This document shows, piece after piece, positions 19,574-28,579 of a DNA stretch of 64,000 nucleotides; the stretch's first letter is position 1, and the number at the start of each line of letters is the position of its first letter. Below the pieces are notes generated by a model. It ran no database searches, had not been told where the DNA came from, and was given only the letters and a program-made list of their open reading frames with translations. The translations under genes were made by a program, and so were the position numbers. The DNA is from Gemmatimonadaceae bacterium (GTDB lineage Bacteria > Gemmatimonadota > Gemmatimonadetes > Gemmatimonadales > Gemmatimonadaceae): positions 62,001-126,000 of the forward strand of contig DATLTC010000009.1 in NCBI GenBank assembly GCA_035533755.1, read 5' to 3'.

Positions 19574-20703
19574 CCAGAAGGGGCGTGGCCATTCTCGGGT
19601 CGACCGGATCGATCGGCACGACCGCGCTCCGGGTGTTGTCCCGCCAACCCGAGCGGTTTCGCGTGGCGGCGCTCACGGCGTTCGAGAACGCCACGCTGCT
19701 GCGCGAGCAGGTGGCGGCGCACCGGCCGTCGTTCGTGGGCATCGTGCGGGCTGGCGCCGCCGTGGGCGACGATTGGCGCACCGGCCCGGCGTGCCTCACC
19801 GAGGCCGCCGTGCGGGACGACGTGGACATCGTGCTCAACGCCGTGGTGGGCTCGATCGGCCTCGACGCGACGCTGGCGGCGCTCGAATGCGGCAAGCGGG
19901 TGGCGCTGGCCAACAAGGAGACGCTCGTCATGGGCGGGCACCTCGTGGAAGCGGCCCGCGTGCGCGGCGGCGGCGAAATCGTGCCCGTGGACAGCGAGCA
20001 CAGCGCCGTGCTGCAGTGCATCGCCGGTCGGCCCGGCGTCGAGGTGCGCCGCGTCGTCCTCACGGCCTCGGGCGGCCCGTTCCGAACGTGGTCGCCGGAC
20101 CAACTCCAGCGGGCGACGCTGGCCGACGCGCTCCAGCATCCCACCTGGCGGATGGGCCGCAAGATCACGGTGGACAGCGCCACGCTGGCCAACAAGGCGC
20201 TCGAAGTGATCGAGGCGCACTACCTGTTCGGACTGCCCTACGACCGCATCGACGTCGTCGTGCATCCGCAGAGCATCGTCCATTCGTTCGTGGAGTTCGT
20301 GGATGGGAGCGTGCTCGCGCAGCTGGGCGTGCCGAGCATGGAGCTGCCGGTGCTGTACGCGCTCACCCATCCGGCGCGGGTGCCCGACGTCGGCATCGCG
20401 CCATTCGACCCCGTGGCGGCGTCGCCGCTCACCTTCGAGCCCGTCCGCGTGGACGATTTCCCGGCCCTGCGTCTTGGCATCGCGGCGGGCCGGGCGGGCG
20501 GGGCCGCGCCGGCGGTGTTCAATGCCGCCAATGAGCAGGCGGTCGCCATATTCCTGGACGGACGTATCGGGTTCACCGAGATCGCGAACGCGATCGGCGG
20601 GGCCCTCGATGCGCTGGGCGCGTGGCCGGGCGACACCCGGGACGCGCTCGAAGCGGCCGACGCCGCGGCCCGTCAATTCGTGAGAGACCGTTTCGGATGC
20701 TAG
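19570..20703 (+). CDS. dxr: 1-deoxy-D-xylulose 5-phosphate reductoisomerase
   Basis: Second step of the MEP isoprenoid pathway. 377 residues; NADPH site GSTGSIGTTAL at the N terminus, NKETLVMGG, metal-binding VDSEHSA, and the substrate/metal stretch DSATLANKALEVIEAH. ATG 19570 overlaps the cdsA stop by 4 bases. Pathway link to uppS in the same operon. Confidence 0.96.
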   Translation: MTRRGVAILGSTGSIGTTALRVLSRQPERFRVAALTAFENATLLREQVAAHRPSFVGIVRAGAAVGDDWRTGPACLTEAAVRDDVDIVLNAVVGSIGLDATLAALECGKRVALANKETLVMGGHLVEAARVRGGGEIVPVDSEHSAVLQCIAGRPGVEVRRVVLTASGGPFRTWSPDQLQRATLADALQHPTWRMGRKITVDSATLANKALEVIEAHYLFGLPYDRIDVVVHPQSIVHSFVEFVDGSVLAQLGVPSMELPVLYALTHPARVPDVGIAPFDPVAASPLTFEPVRVDDFPALRLGIAAGRAGGAAPAVFNAANEQAVAIFLDGRIGFTEIANAIGGALDALGAWPGDTRDALEAADAAARQFVRDRFGC

Positions 20704-22103
20704 CGATTCTTGCCCCCCTGCTCGTGTTCGGCCTCGTGATCTTCGTCCACGAGCTGGGCCACTTCCTGGCCGCGAAGGCCGTGGGGGTGTATGCCCCGCG
20801 CTTCTCCATCGGGTTCGGGCCGGCCCTCTGGCGCCGCCGGCGCGGCGAGACGGAGTACGTGCTCGCGCTCCTTCCGCTGGGCGGTTACGTGCGGATGGCG
20901 TCGCGGCACGACGAGACGGCGGCGTTTCTCGAGGGGGGCAGCGAGGAGCAGAGCGGCCTCAAGGCGGGAGATCCCGGCTACGATCCCGGGGCGATGATCC
21001 CGTTCGGCCCGCGCCCCGTGCCCGAGCATCGGTGGTTCGAGTCCAAGCCGCTGCCGGCCCGGCTCTTCATCCTGCTCGCCGGGGTGTCGATGAACGCGAT
21101 CCTGGCGCTGGTCGTGGCGATCGGGCTGTCCCTGCATTTCGGGCGCGTCGTCGTGCCCACGCGCGTCGTCGGCGCGGTGCGCGTGCCGGTCGAAGCGCCG
21201 TCGCTCAAGGCGCTCCTCCCCGGCGACACCATCCTCCGGGTCAACGGAGACACCGTCGCCGACTGGAGCGACATCATCGGCGACATCGGCAAGAGCCAGC
21301 GCCAGGTGACGTTCACCACCCAGCACGGCGACGTGGTCGTTCCATTGACCGATCAGGTCACGCCGGCGACGGTGGCCAATGCCATCGACTACCGCGTGGC
21401 GCCGGTCATGGATTCGATCATCGCGGGCGGTCCGGCGGCACGCGGGGGCATGCAACCCGGCGACAGCATCGTCGCCATCGACGGCGAGGCGATGCCCGGG
21501 TTCGCGGAACTGGTCGCCCGGGTCTCGGCGGCGGCCAACGTGCCGCTCGTCGTCCAGGTGAGTCGCGGGGGCCGTCTCCTGGACCTGCGCATCACGCCGC
21601 GCCCTACGCCCGTCACCGACCCGGTCACGGGCGCGGTGGATACGGTGGGGCGCATCGGCGTGGCGCAGCGCGAGCTGGTGCGGCGCGTGCCGCTGAGCGC
21701 GGCCCAGGCCGTGAGCAACGGGACCCGCGCCACCTGGGCCATGGGCGGCGCCGTGGTGGGAACGGTCCACGATCTGATGACGCGCAAGGTATCGGTCACG
21801 GAGCTCGGCGGGCCGATCGCCATCACGCGGGCGTCGGTGCAGGCGGCGCGGAGCGGGATGGAGAGCCTGTTCTATCTCATCGCGCTTCTCAGCATCAACG
21901 TCGCCGTGCTGAACCTGCTGCCCATTCCGATTCTGGATGGGGGGCAGATCGTCATGAACGTGATCGAGACGGCCAAGGGCAGCCCGTTCAGCGCGCGCAC
22001 GCGGGAGAACATTCTGCGCGTAGGATTGCTGGCGATCGCGCTGCTGTTCGCGATCGTGATGTTCAACGATACGAAGGCGTGGCTGGGCCGGTTCTTCTCC
22101 TGA
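20697..22103 (+). CDS. rseP: Site-2 intramembrane metalloprotease RseP
   Basis: Zinc protease that cuts membrane-bound anti-sigma factors or remnant signal peptides. 468 residues: active-site HELGH in the first membrane helix (FVHELGHFLAAK), a second zinc ligand region NLLPIPILDGGQ near the C terminus, and two PDZ domains between (around LLPGDTILRVNGD and MQPGDSIVAIDGE). Start ATG 20697 overlaps dxr by 7 bases. Confidence 0.95.
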   Translation: MLAILAPLLVFGLVIFVHELGHFLAAKAVGVYAPRFSIGFGPALWRRRRGETEYVLALLPLGGYVRMASRHDETAAFLEGGSEEQSGLKAGDPGYDPGAMIPFGPRPVPEHRWFESKPLPARLFILLAGVSMNAILALVVAIGLSLHFGRVVVPTRVVGAVRVPVEAPSLKALLPGDTILRVNGDTVADWSDIIGDIGKSQRQVTFTTQHGDVVVPLTDQVTPATVANAIDYRVAPVMDSIIAGGPAARGGMQPGDSIVAIDGEAMPGFAELVARVSAAANVPLVVQVSRGGRLLDLRITPRPTPVTDPVTGAVDTVGRIGVAQRELVRRVPLSAAQAVSNGTRATWAMGGAVVGTVHDLMTRKVSVTELGGPIAITRASVQAARSGMESLFYLIALLSINVAVLNLLPIPILDGGQIVMNVIETAKGSPFSARTRENILRVGLLAIALLFAIVMFNDTKAWLGRFFS

Positions 22104-22153
22104 GCGCGGACCGGTGGGGGAGGGGCGAGGAAAACCCGCGCCACGTGCCTCCC

Positions 22154-22182
22154 TTTACAGGCGCAGGTGCCCCCGTTAACTT
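22154..22182 (+). promoter_or_regulatory. Candidate rpsO promoter
   Basis: TTTACA (22154-22159), 17-base spacer, TAACTT (22177-22182), in a locally AT-rich stretch of an otherwise GC-rich region. The predicted leader of about 55 bases includes a small hairpin CCGCC-ATTGG-GGCGG at 22217-22231 that ends 13 bases before the ATG and could take part in S15 autoregulation. Confidence 0.5.
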
Positions 22183-22244
22183 CATAAGCTGTAACTAATT
22201 CGGTTCAATCGTCATACCGCCATTGGGGCGGGGATCATCACGAC

Positions 22245-22505
22245 ATGTCCTTTCTGAAGTCACCCGAGATCGCGAAGTACAGAGCCCACGAGAGCGACAC
22301 CGGCTCCACCAAGGTGCAGGTGGCCGTCCTCACGGAGCGCATCAACTACCTGACCGAGCACTTCCGCGCGCACAAGAAGGACCACCACAGCCGGCGCGGC
22401 CTGCTGAAGATGGTGGGCCAGCGGAAGCGGTTGCTGAGCTACCTGCGACGGACCGACGTCGAGAGCTATCGCCAGCTGGTTCAGGATCTCGGTCTCCGGT
22501 ACTAG
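22245..22505 (+). CDS. rpsO: 30S ribosomal protein S15
   Basis: 86 residues, the expected size of S15, with [21 protein letters not shown], the conserved [22 protein letters not shown] rRNA-binding helix region, and [20 protein letters not shown]. It binds 16S rRNA helix h22. A hairpin with a U5 run separates it from pnp, the same order as in E. coli. Confidence 0.97.
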   Translation: MSFLKSPEIAKYRAHESDTGSTKVQVAVLTERINYLTEHFRAHKKDHHSRRGLLKMVGQRKRLLSYLRRTDVESYRQLVQDLGLRY

Positions 22506-22523
22506 GGTGAGCGTGATGAGCAC

Positions 22524-22560
22524 GCGCGCGGAGCGCCACGTCGTGGCCCGCGCGCTTTTT
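22524..22560 (+). terminator. Terminator-like hairpin between rpsO and pnp
   Basis: GCGCGCGG (22524-22531) pairs with CCGCGCGC (22548-22555), with an inner GCCAC/GTGGC pairing, followed by five T. It may end most rpsO transcripts while letting some read into pnp. Confidence 0.65.
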
Positions 22561-22583
22561 GCATTCCACGAGGCCACAACGCA

Positions 22584-24806
22584 ATGATGCAACGCATCGA
22601 AAAGATCTTCGCCGGTCGCAAACTCGTCATCGAGACGGGGCGCATGGCGAAGCAGGCGGCCGGATCGGCCGTCGTGCAGTTCGGCGATACCATGGTCATC
22701 GCCGCCGTCACGGTGAGCGACAAGCGCAGCACGCTCCCGTTCTTCCCGCTCCTCGTCGAGTATCGCGAGAAGACCTACGCCGCGGGCAAGATCCCGGGCG
22801 GGTTCATCAAGCGCGAAGGACGCCCGCACGACCACGAGATCCTCGCGGCGCGCGTGATCGATCGCTCGATCCGTCCGCTGTTCCCGGACGGGTTCAAGAA
22901 CGAGGTCCAGGTCTACATCTACGTGGTGTCGGCCGACCAGGAGAACGACGCCGACGTGCTCGCGCTCGTCGCCGCCTCGTTCGCGATCAACGCCTCCCGC
23001 ATCCCGTTCATGGGCCCCATCGCCGGGGTCCGCGTGGGTCGCATGGAGGACAAGTGGATCCTCAACCCCACCTTCCAGCAGCTCGAGTACAGCGACCTGG
23101 ATCTCGTCGTCGCCGGCTCGGACGACTCGATCGTCATGGTCGAAGGCGGCGCGCTGCAGGTGTCCGAGGATGACGTCGTCGACGCGCTCCAGGTCGCCCA
23201 TGGCGGCATCAAGGAGCTGATCGCGGCCCAGGAAGAGCTGCTCGCCAAGATCGACCGCCCGGCCAAGATGGCGTGGGTCAAGCCCGAACTTCCCGCCGGC
23301 CTCGAGGCCCGCGTCAAGAAGGTGGCCGAGCCGCGCATCGCCGACGCGATCAACCAGAAGGACAAGCACACCCGCGTCCAGGCCGTGGAACGCGTCAAGG
23401 ACGCGGTGGCCGAGGAACTCACGCCCGAATTCCCCGACAACGTCGGCGACATCAAGGGCGTGCTCGACGACGTCGAGTACGACGCGCTGCGCTCGCAGGT
23501 CCTCGACACCAAGCTCCGCGTCGACGGCCGCAAGGCCACCGAGGTGCGGACGATCACGATCGACACCGCGGTGCTGCCGCGGGCTCACGGCTCGGCCCTG
23601 TTCACGCGCGGCCAGACCCAGGCCCTGGTGAGCGTCACGCTCGGCACGGCCAACGACGTGCAGCGGCTCGACACGATCGACGAGCCGTCCGAGTCCACCA
23701 AGTCGTTCATGCTCCACTACAACTTCCCGCCGTTCTCCACGGGCGAGGTCCGGCCCATGCGCGGCACGTCGCGCCGCGAGATCGGCCACGGGAATCTGGC
23801 CGAGCGCGCCCTCCAGGCGATGCTCCCGCCGTTTGAAGAGTTCCCGTATACCATCCGCGTCGTGTCCGACGTGCTCGAGTCCAACGGGTCGTCGTCCATG
23901 GCGTCGATCTGCGGCGGCTCGCTGGCCCTGTTCGACGCCGGCGTCCCGATGGGCGCGCCGCTGGCCGGCGTGGCGATGGGCCTGATCAAGGAAGGCAAGA
24001 AGTACGCCGTCCTCACCGATATCCTGGGCACCGAGGACCACCTCGGCGACATGGACTTCAAGGTGGCCGGCACCGCCCAGGGGATCACGTCCATCCAGAT
24101 GGACATCAAGGTCCAGGGCCTCGACCTCAAGATCATGAAGGAAGCCCTCGCGCAGGCGCGTGAAGGCCGCCTCCATATCCTCGGCGAGATGCAGAAGGCG
24201 CTGGCGGCCCCGCGGGCCGACCTGTCGCCGTACGCGCCCCGCATCGTCACGATGACGATCAACCCCGAGAAGATCGGCGACCTCATCGGCCCCAAGGGCA
24301 AGACCATCCGCGGCATCCAGGACGAGACGGGCGCCGAACTCACGGTGGACGACTCCGGCCTGGTCACGATCGCCGCCGTCGGCGGCGAGGCCATGGAACG
24401 GGCGCGCCAGATGGTGCAGGCGATCACCGCCGAGCCGGTGGTGGGCGAGATCTACGAGGGCCCCGTCAAGTCCACGACGGCGTTCGGCGCGTTCATCGAG
24501 ATCATGCCGGGCACCGAAGGCCTCCTGCACATCTCCGAGATGCGCCACGGCCGCACGGACAAGACCGAGGACGTGGTCAAGAAGGGCGACCGCGTGAAGG
24601 TCAAGCTCATCGAACGCGATGAGCGCGGACGCCTGCGCCTGTCGATGAAGGCGCTGCAGCCCAAGCCCGAAGGCACACCGGACGAGCCGGCGGCCGAGGG
24701 TCAGGGCGGCGAAGCGCGTGCCGAATCCTCGGAGCGCGGGGATCGCGGCGATCGCGGGGGCGAACGTCACGGCGGGCGCCGCGGCGGCGAGCGTTCGCGG
24801 CGCTAG
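22584..24806 (+). CDS. pnp: Polyribonucleotide nucleotidyltransferase (PNPase)
   Basis: Phosphorolytic 3'-5' exoribonuclease of mRNA decay. 740 residues: two RNase PH cores (first with AKQAAGSAVVQFGDTMV, second with RAHGSALFTRGQTQAL and SSSMASICGGSLALFDAG), a KH domain with IGPKGKTIRGIQDE, and an S1 domain (GAFIEIMPGTEGLLHISE). The tail after about residue 700 is an Arg/Gly-rich run with repeated RGD/RGG-type units, longer than in E. coli PNPase, probably an extra RNA-binding or protein-docking segment. ATG 22584 is followed by a second ATG at 22587. Confidence 0.97.
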   Translation: MMQRIEKIFAGRKLVIETGRMAKQAAGSAVVQFGDTMVIAAVTVSDKRSTLPFFPLLVEYREKTYAAGKIPGGFIKREGRPHDHEILAARVIDRSIRPLFPDGFKNEVQVYIYVVSADQENDADVLALVAASFAINASRIPFMGPIAGVRVGRMEDKWILNPTFQQLEYSDLDLVVAGSDDSIVMVEGGALQVSEDDVVDALQVAHGGIKELIAAQEELLAKIDRPAKMAWVKPELPAGLEARVKKVAEPRIADAINQKDKHTRVQAVERVKDAVAEELTPEFPDNVGDIKGVLDDVEYDALRSQVLDTKLRVDGRKATEVRTITIDTAVLPRAHGSALFTRGQTQALVSVTLGTANDVQRLDTIDEPSESTKSFMLHYNFPPFSTGEVRPMRGTSRREIGHGNLAERALQAMLPPFEEFPYTIRVVSDVLESNGSSSMASICGGSLALFDAGVPMGAPLAGVAMGLIKEGKKYAVLTDILGTEDHLGDMDFKVAGTAQGITSIQMDIKVQGLDLKIMKEALAQAREGRLHILGEMQKALAAPRADLSPYAPRIVTMTINPEKIGDLIGPKGKTIRGIQDETGAELTVDDSGLVTIAAVGGEAMERARQMVQAITAEPVVGEIYEGPVKSTTAFGAFIEIMPGTEGLLHISEMRHGRTDKTEDVVKKGDRVKVKLIERDERGRLRLSMKALQPKPEGTPDEPAAEGQGGEARAESSERGDRGDRGGERHGGRRGGERSRR

Positions 24807-26074
24807 TGACTGCACCCGAGCGTCACGGCGACACGCAGTTCCGGCGCACCGTACTCTCGAATGGACTGACCGTACTCTCGGAGCAGATGCCGGGAGTACG
24901 GTCGGTGTCGTTCGGGGCCTGGGTGCGGTCGGCCTCGGTCCACGAGCGGGCCGACGAGATGGGGGTGTCGCACCTCCTCGAGCACATGGTGTTCAAGGGC
25001 ACGGCGCGCCGGAGCGCCGCCGAGATCGCGCTGTCCCTGGAAGCCGTCGGGGGCGGGCTCGATGCGTACACGTCGCGCGAACACACCGTGTTCCAGGCCC
25101 GCGTCCTCGACGCGCACCTGGACCTCGCGGCCGACGTGATCGCCGACATGATGTTCCAGCCGGCGCTGCGCGAGGAAGATCTGGCGCTCGAGCGGCGGGT
25201 GGTGCTCGAGGAGATCGCGATGGTCGACGACACCCCGGACGATCTCGTGTTCGAGCTGCACAACGAGGCCCTCTGGGGCGCGCACCCGTTCGGGTATTCC
25301 ATCCTCGGCACGCGCGAGACCGTGTCCGGGCTCGGCACGCGCGAGCTCCGGGCCCTCCACGAGCGCGCGTATCACCCGGAGCACATCGTCGTATCGGCCG
25401 CCGGAAGCGTGGATCACGACCAGCTGCTCGCGGCGCTCGATGCCACGGGATGGACGGCGAGGCCCAGAGGCGGCACGCCGCGTCCGGTGGCGCCCCCGGT
25501 GTCCATCGTCGCTCCGGCGTCGCGCCACGTGGATCGCGAGGGCGCCCAGACGCACCTCGTGGTGGGATCCCGCGCCATGGCGCACCACGACCCGCGCCGT
25601 CACGCGCTGGTGCTGGTGAGCATGCTGATGGGTGGCGGGATGAGCTCGCGCCTGTTCCAGCGAGTGCGCGAGGAACTGGGCCTCGCCTACGCGGTGTACA
25701 CCTTCCAGTCGCTGCATGAGCTGGCCGGCATCCACGGGGTGTACGTGGGGACGGGGCCCGAGACGGCCGGACCGGCCCTGGAGGCGATAACCGCCGAGCT
25801 CGGGCGCGTGGCCGCGGAAGGCATCCCCGAGGCGGAGCTGGCCATGGGCAAGGAGCAGCTCAAGGGGCAGTTGGTGCTGTCCCTGGAGAGCCCGGGGGCG
25901 CGGATGTACCGGGCGGCGTCGGTGGAGCTCTACGACGAGCCGTACCGCACGCTGGACGAGCTGCTCGCCCAGGTGGACGCGGTGGAGCCGGCGACGGTGG
26001 CCCAGGTGGCCCGGGAGTTCTTCGACCCGGCGGCGCAGACGGTGCTCTCGCTGGGGCCCACGCGGGCGGATTGA
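24806..26074 (+). CDS. M16-family zinc peptidase (processing-peptidase-like)
   Basis: 422 residues with the inverted zinc motif HxxEH (SHLLEHMVFKGT), the downstream glutamate in RRVVLEEIAM, and the C-terminal peptidase-like half with GGGMSSRLFQRVREELGLAY. This is the insulinase/mitochondrial processing peptidase type; bacterial members next to pnp (YmxG-like) are common, but substrates are poorly defined. Start GTG 24806 overlaps the pnp stop by one base. No signal peptide is visible, so a cytoplasmic location is likely. Confidence 0.9.
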   Translation: MTAPERHGDTQFRRTVLSNGLTVLSEQMPGVRSVSFGAWVRSASVHERADEMGVSHLLEHMVFKGTARRSAAEIALSLEAVGGGLDAYTSREHTVFQARVLDAHLDLAADVIADMMFQPALREEDLALERRVVLEEIAMVDDTPDDLVFELHNEALWGAHPFGYSILGTRETVSGLGTRELRALHERAYHPEHIVVSAAGSVDHDQLLAALDATGWTARPRGGTPRPVAPPVSIVAPASRHVDREGAQTHLVVGSRAMAHHDPRRHALVLVSMLMGGGMSSRLFQRVREELGLAYAVYTFQSLHELAGIHGVYVGTGPETAGPALEAITAELGRVAAEGIPEAELAMGKEQLKGQLVLSLESPGARMYRAASVELYDEPYRTLDELLAQVDAVEPATVAQVAREFFDPAAQTVLSLGPTRAD

Positions 26075-26088
26075 GCCCGCAGGGCGGG

Positions 26089-26117
26089 GTGCACCGGATG
26101 TTCCCGGTCCTTAGGTT
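26089..26117 (+). promoter_or_regulatory. Candidate promoter of alanine dehydrogenase gene
   Basis: GTGCAC (26089-26094), 17-base spacer, TAGGTT (26112-26117), just after the M16 peptidase stop. The -10 is the same as that proposed for truA. The leader would be about 70 bases. Confidence 0.4.
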
Positions 26118-26192
26118 TCCCAGTGACCCCAAGCCGGGACTCGCATCAGGGCGGTCACGGCCGGTCACCAAATCTCGCACCCAATTCGAGCC

Positions 26193-27308
26193 ATGAAAAT
26201 TGGCGTTCCGAAGGAAATCAAAACGAACGAGAACCGCATCGCGCTGGTTCCGGCGGGCGCCGAAGCGCTCGTGAGCGCGGGCCATTCCGTGCTGGTCGAG
26301 GCCGGCGCCGGGCTTGGCAGCGGGTTCCCCGACGATATGTACACGACGGTGGGCGCGAAGCTCGCCCCCGACGCCGCCACGGTGTGGCGCGACAGCGACA
26401 TGATCATGAAGGTCAAGGAGCCGATCGAGCCGGAGTGGAAGCACATGCGGCGCGGCCAGCTCATCTTCACGTACTTCCACTTCGCCGCCGACGAGCGCCT
26501 GACCAGAGCCCACATGGACAGTGGCGCCGTGTGCGTGGCCTACGAGACCGTGGAGCTGCCCAACCACGACCTGCCGCTGCTCATCCCGATGTCCGAGGTG
26601 GCGGGCCGGATGGCGGTGCAGGAGGGCGCCAAGTACCTCGAGAAGCTCTACGGAGGGCGCGGGGTGCTGCTCGGCGGCGTGCCGGGCGTGGCGCCGGCCA
26701 AGGTCGTGATCCTGGGCGGTGGCGTGGTGGGCACCAATGCCGCCAAGATGGCCGCCGGGATGGGCGCCAAGGTGATCATCCTCGACCTGTCGTTGGATCG
26801 GCTCCGCTATCTCAGCGACGTCATGCCGGCCAACGTGCAGCTCATCCACTCCAACCGGCACAACATCCTCGAAGCCATCGAGACGGCCGACCTCGTGGTG
26901 GGCGGCGTGCTCATCGCGGGCGCCAAGGCGCCCAAACTGGTCCGTCGCGAGGATCTGAAGCGGATGCGCCCCGGCTCCGTGATCGTGGATGTGGCGATCG
27001 ATCAGGGCGGGTGCGTGGAGACGATCCATGCGACCACGCACGAGAATCCCACCTACGTGGTGGACGGGGTCATCCACTACGGCGTGGCCAACATGCCGGG
27101 CGGCGTGCCGCGCACGTCCACCCTGGCGCTGACCAACGCGACGCTGCCCTACGCGGCGCAGCTGGCCAACAAGGGCTGGAAACAGGCCCTCACGGACAAT
27201 GCCGCCCTGCTCAAGGGTCTGAACGTGGCGGATGGGCACGTGACGTACCAGGCGGTGGCGGAGGCGTTCGGGCTGCCATACGTCGAGGCCGCCAAGTTCC
27301 TCGGCTGA
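26193..27308 (+). CDS. ald: Alanine dehydrogenase
   Basis: NAD-dependent interconversion of L-alanine and pyruvate plus ammonia. 371 residues, normal size. MKIGVPKEIKTNENRIALVP at the N terminus, catalytic lysine in MKVKEPIEPEW, catalytic histidine in FTYFHFAADERL, and the Rossmann loop VVILGGGVVGTNAAKMA. The C-terminal GVANMPGGVPRTSTLALTNA is characteristic. Monocistronic: its own promoter candidate and a strong terminator flank it. Confidence 0.96.
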   Translation: MKIGVPKEIKTNENRIALVPAGAEALVSAGHSVLVEAGAGLGSGFPDDMYTTVGAKLAPDAATVWRDSDMIMKVKEPIEPEWKHMRRGQLIFTYFHFAADERLTRAHMDSGAVCVAYETVELPNHDLPLLIPMSEVAGRMAVQEGAKYLEKLYGGRGVLLGGVPGVAPAKVVILGGGVVGTNAAKMAAGMGAKVIILDLSLDRLRYLSDVMPANVQLIHSNRHNILEAIETADLVVGGVLIAGAKAPKLVRREDLKRMRPGSVIVDVAIDQGGCVETIHATTHENPTYVVDGVIHYGVANMPGGVPRTSTLALTNATLPYAAQLANKGWKQALTDNAALLKGLNVADGHVTYQAVAEAFGLPYVEAAKFLG

Positions 27309-27337
27309 GCACCCGCCGGGGTGCGGTGGGAAACACA

Positions 27338-27378
27338 TGGGGGGTGGGGACCGAACCGGCCCCCACCCCCCAGATTTT
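27338..27378 (+). terminator. Strong intrinsic terminator after ald
   Basis: A perfect 12-bp stem, TGGGGGGTGGGG (27338-27349) with CCCCACCCCCCA (27361-27372), an 11-base loop and GATTTTCT after it. It isolates ald from mreB. Confidence 0.8.
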
Positions 27379-27426
27379 CTGGGCAACCGGGCAGTGTGCG
27401 GAGTGGCGTAGGTTACGGCGAATCAA

Positions 27427-27432
27427 TATCTT
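27427..27432 (+). promoter_or_regulatory. Possible -10 element of the mreB operon
   Basis: TATCTT followed by G lies in the only AT-richer part of the ald-mreB gap and would give a leader of about 95 bases. The -35 region (TGGCGT, 17 bases upstream) is weak. TAGGTT at 27409-27414 is an alternative. The remaining gap to 27533 shows no gene. Confidence 0.25.
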
Positions 27433-27533
27433 GCTGGCACATCCGTGCGGCGATACGTTCACGTCCGGCCGCCGCCGGCTGACCTCGATGCGCCACGCTC
27501 CGTTCCCACACCACGGGTCATGATTCCAGGTTG

Positions 27534-28571
27534 ATGCGCTGGCCTTTCTTCAAAGCGGGCTCTCTCTTTCCCGCAAATGCGATCGGTGTCGATCTCGGCA
27601 CGGCCAATACCCTGATCTACGTCAAGGGTGAGGGCATCGTACTCAACGAGCCTTCCGTCGTCGCGATCGATCGCGAGACGAAGAAGATCAAGGGTGTGGG
27701 GCTCGAAGCCAAACGCATGCTCGGCCGCACGCCGGACGGCGTGATCGCCGTGCGCCCGATGAAGGACGGCGTGATCGCCGACTTCGACGTGACGGAGAAG
27801 ATGCTGCGCTACTTCCTCACGCTGATCATCGAGAACCACGTGTTCAAGGTGAAGCCGCGCGTGATCGTGTGCGTGCCGTCCGGTATTACAGAAGTAGAAA
27901 AACGCGCCGTCCGTGATTCGGCGATGGGCGCCGGCGCGAAGGAAGTATTCATGGTGGCCGAGCCGATGGCGGCGGCGATCGGCGTCGGCCTTCCCGTGGA
28001 GACGCCCACCGGCAACATGGTCATCGACATCGGCGGCGGCACCACGGAGATCGCCGTGATCGCGCTCTCCGGCATCGTCAGCGACACCTCGATCCGCACC
28101 GGGGGCGACGAACTGGACATCGCCATCGTCCAGTTCCTGCGCAAGAACTACAACCTGCTGATCGGCGAGCCCACGGCCGAGCAGGTGAAGATCCAGATCG
28201 GCTCGGCGGCGCCGGTGGGCGACGAGCGCGAGATGGACGTGAAGGGACGCGACCTCGTGTCGGGCATCCCGAAGACGGTGCGGGTCCATTCCAGTGAAAT
28301 CCGCGAGGCGATCCAGGAGCCGATCCAGCAGATCGTCGATGCCGTGCGGCGGGCGCTCGAGATCACGCCGCCGGAACTGGCCAGCGACATCGTCGATCGC
28401 GGCATCGTGATGACCGGCGGCGGCGCGCTGATCCGCGGCCTCGATCTGCTGCTCAGCCAGGAGACGAGCCTGCCGATCCACGTGGACGAGGATCCGCTGA
28501 CCTGCGTCGTGCGGGGGACGGGGCGCATCCTCGACGACGAAGAGAAGTACTGGTCCGTCCTCAGTAGCTGA
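27534..28571 (+). CDS. mreB: Rod-shape-determining actin homologue MreB
   Basis: ATP-dependent cytoskeletal filament that positions the elongation machinery. About 345 residues: phosphate 1 motif [16 protein letters not shown], connect region [17 protein letters not shown], phosphate 2 [16 protein letters not shown], and adenosine loop [12 protein letters not shown]. The N-terminal MRWPFF is an amphipathic membrane-anchor-like start. ATG 27534 is preferred over the adjacent TTG 27531. First gene of mreBCD-mrdA-rodA. Confidence 0.97.
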   Translation: MRWPFFKAGSLFPANAIGVDLGTANTLIYVKGEGIVLNEPSVVAIDRETKKIKGVGLEAKRMLGRTPDGVIAVRPMKDGVIADFDVTEKMLRYFLTLIIENHVFKVKPRVIVCVPSGITEVEKRAVRDSAMGAGAKEVFMVAEPMAAAIGVGLPVETPTGNMVIDIGGGTTEIAVIALSGIVSDTSIRTGGDELDIAIVQFLRKNYNLLIGEPTAEQVKIQIGSAAPVGDEREMDVKGRDLVSGIPKTVRVHSSEIREAIQEPIQQIVDAVRRALEITPPELASDIVDRGIVMTGGGALIRGLDLLLSQETSLPIHVDEDPLTCVVRGTGRILDDEEKYWSVLSS

Positions 28572-28579
28572 GGCCGGTC

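Noticed and set aside
22260-24815. 851-residue open frame on the minus strand
   Set aside because: It lies fully opposite pnp, is dominated by His/Arg/Asp/Gly low-complexity sequence typical of antisense frames in GC-rich DNA, and shows no domain.
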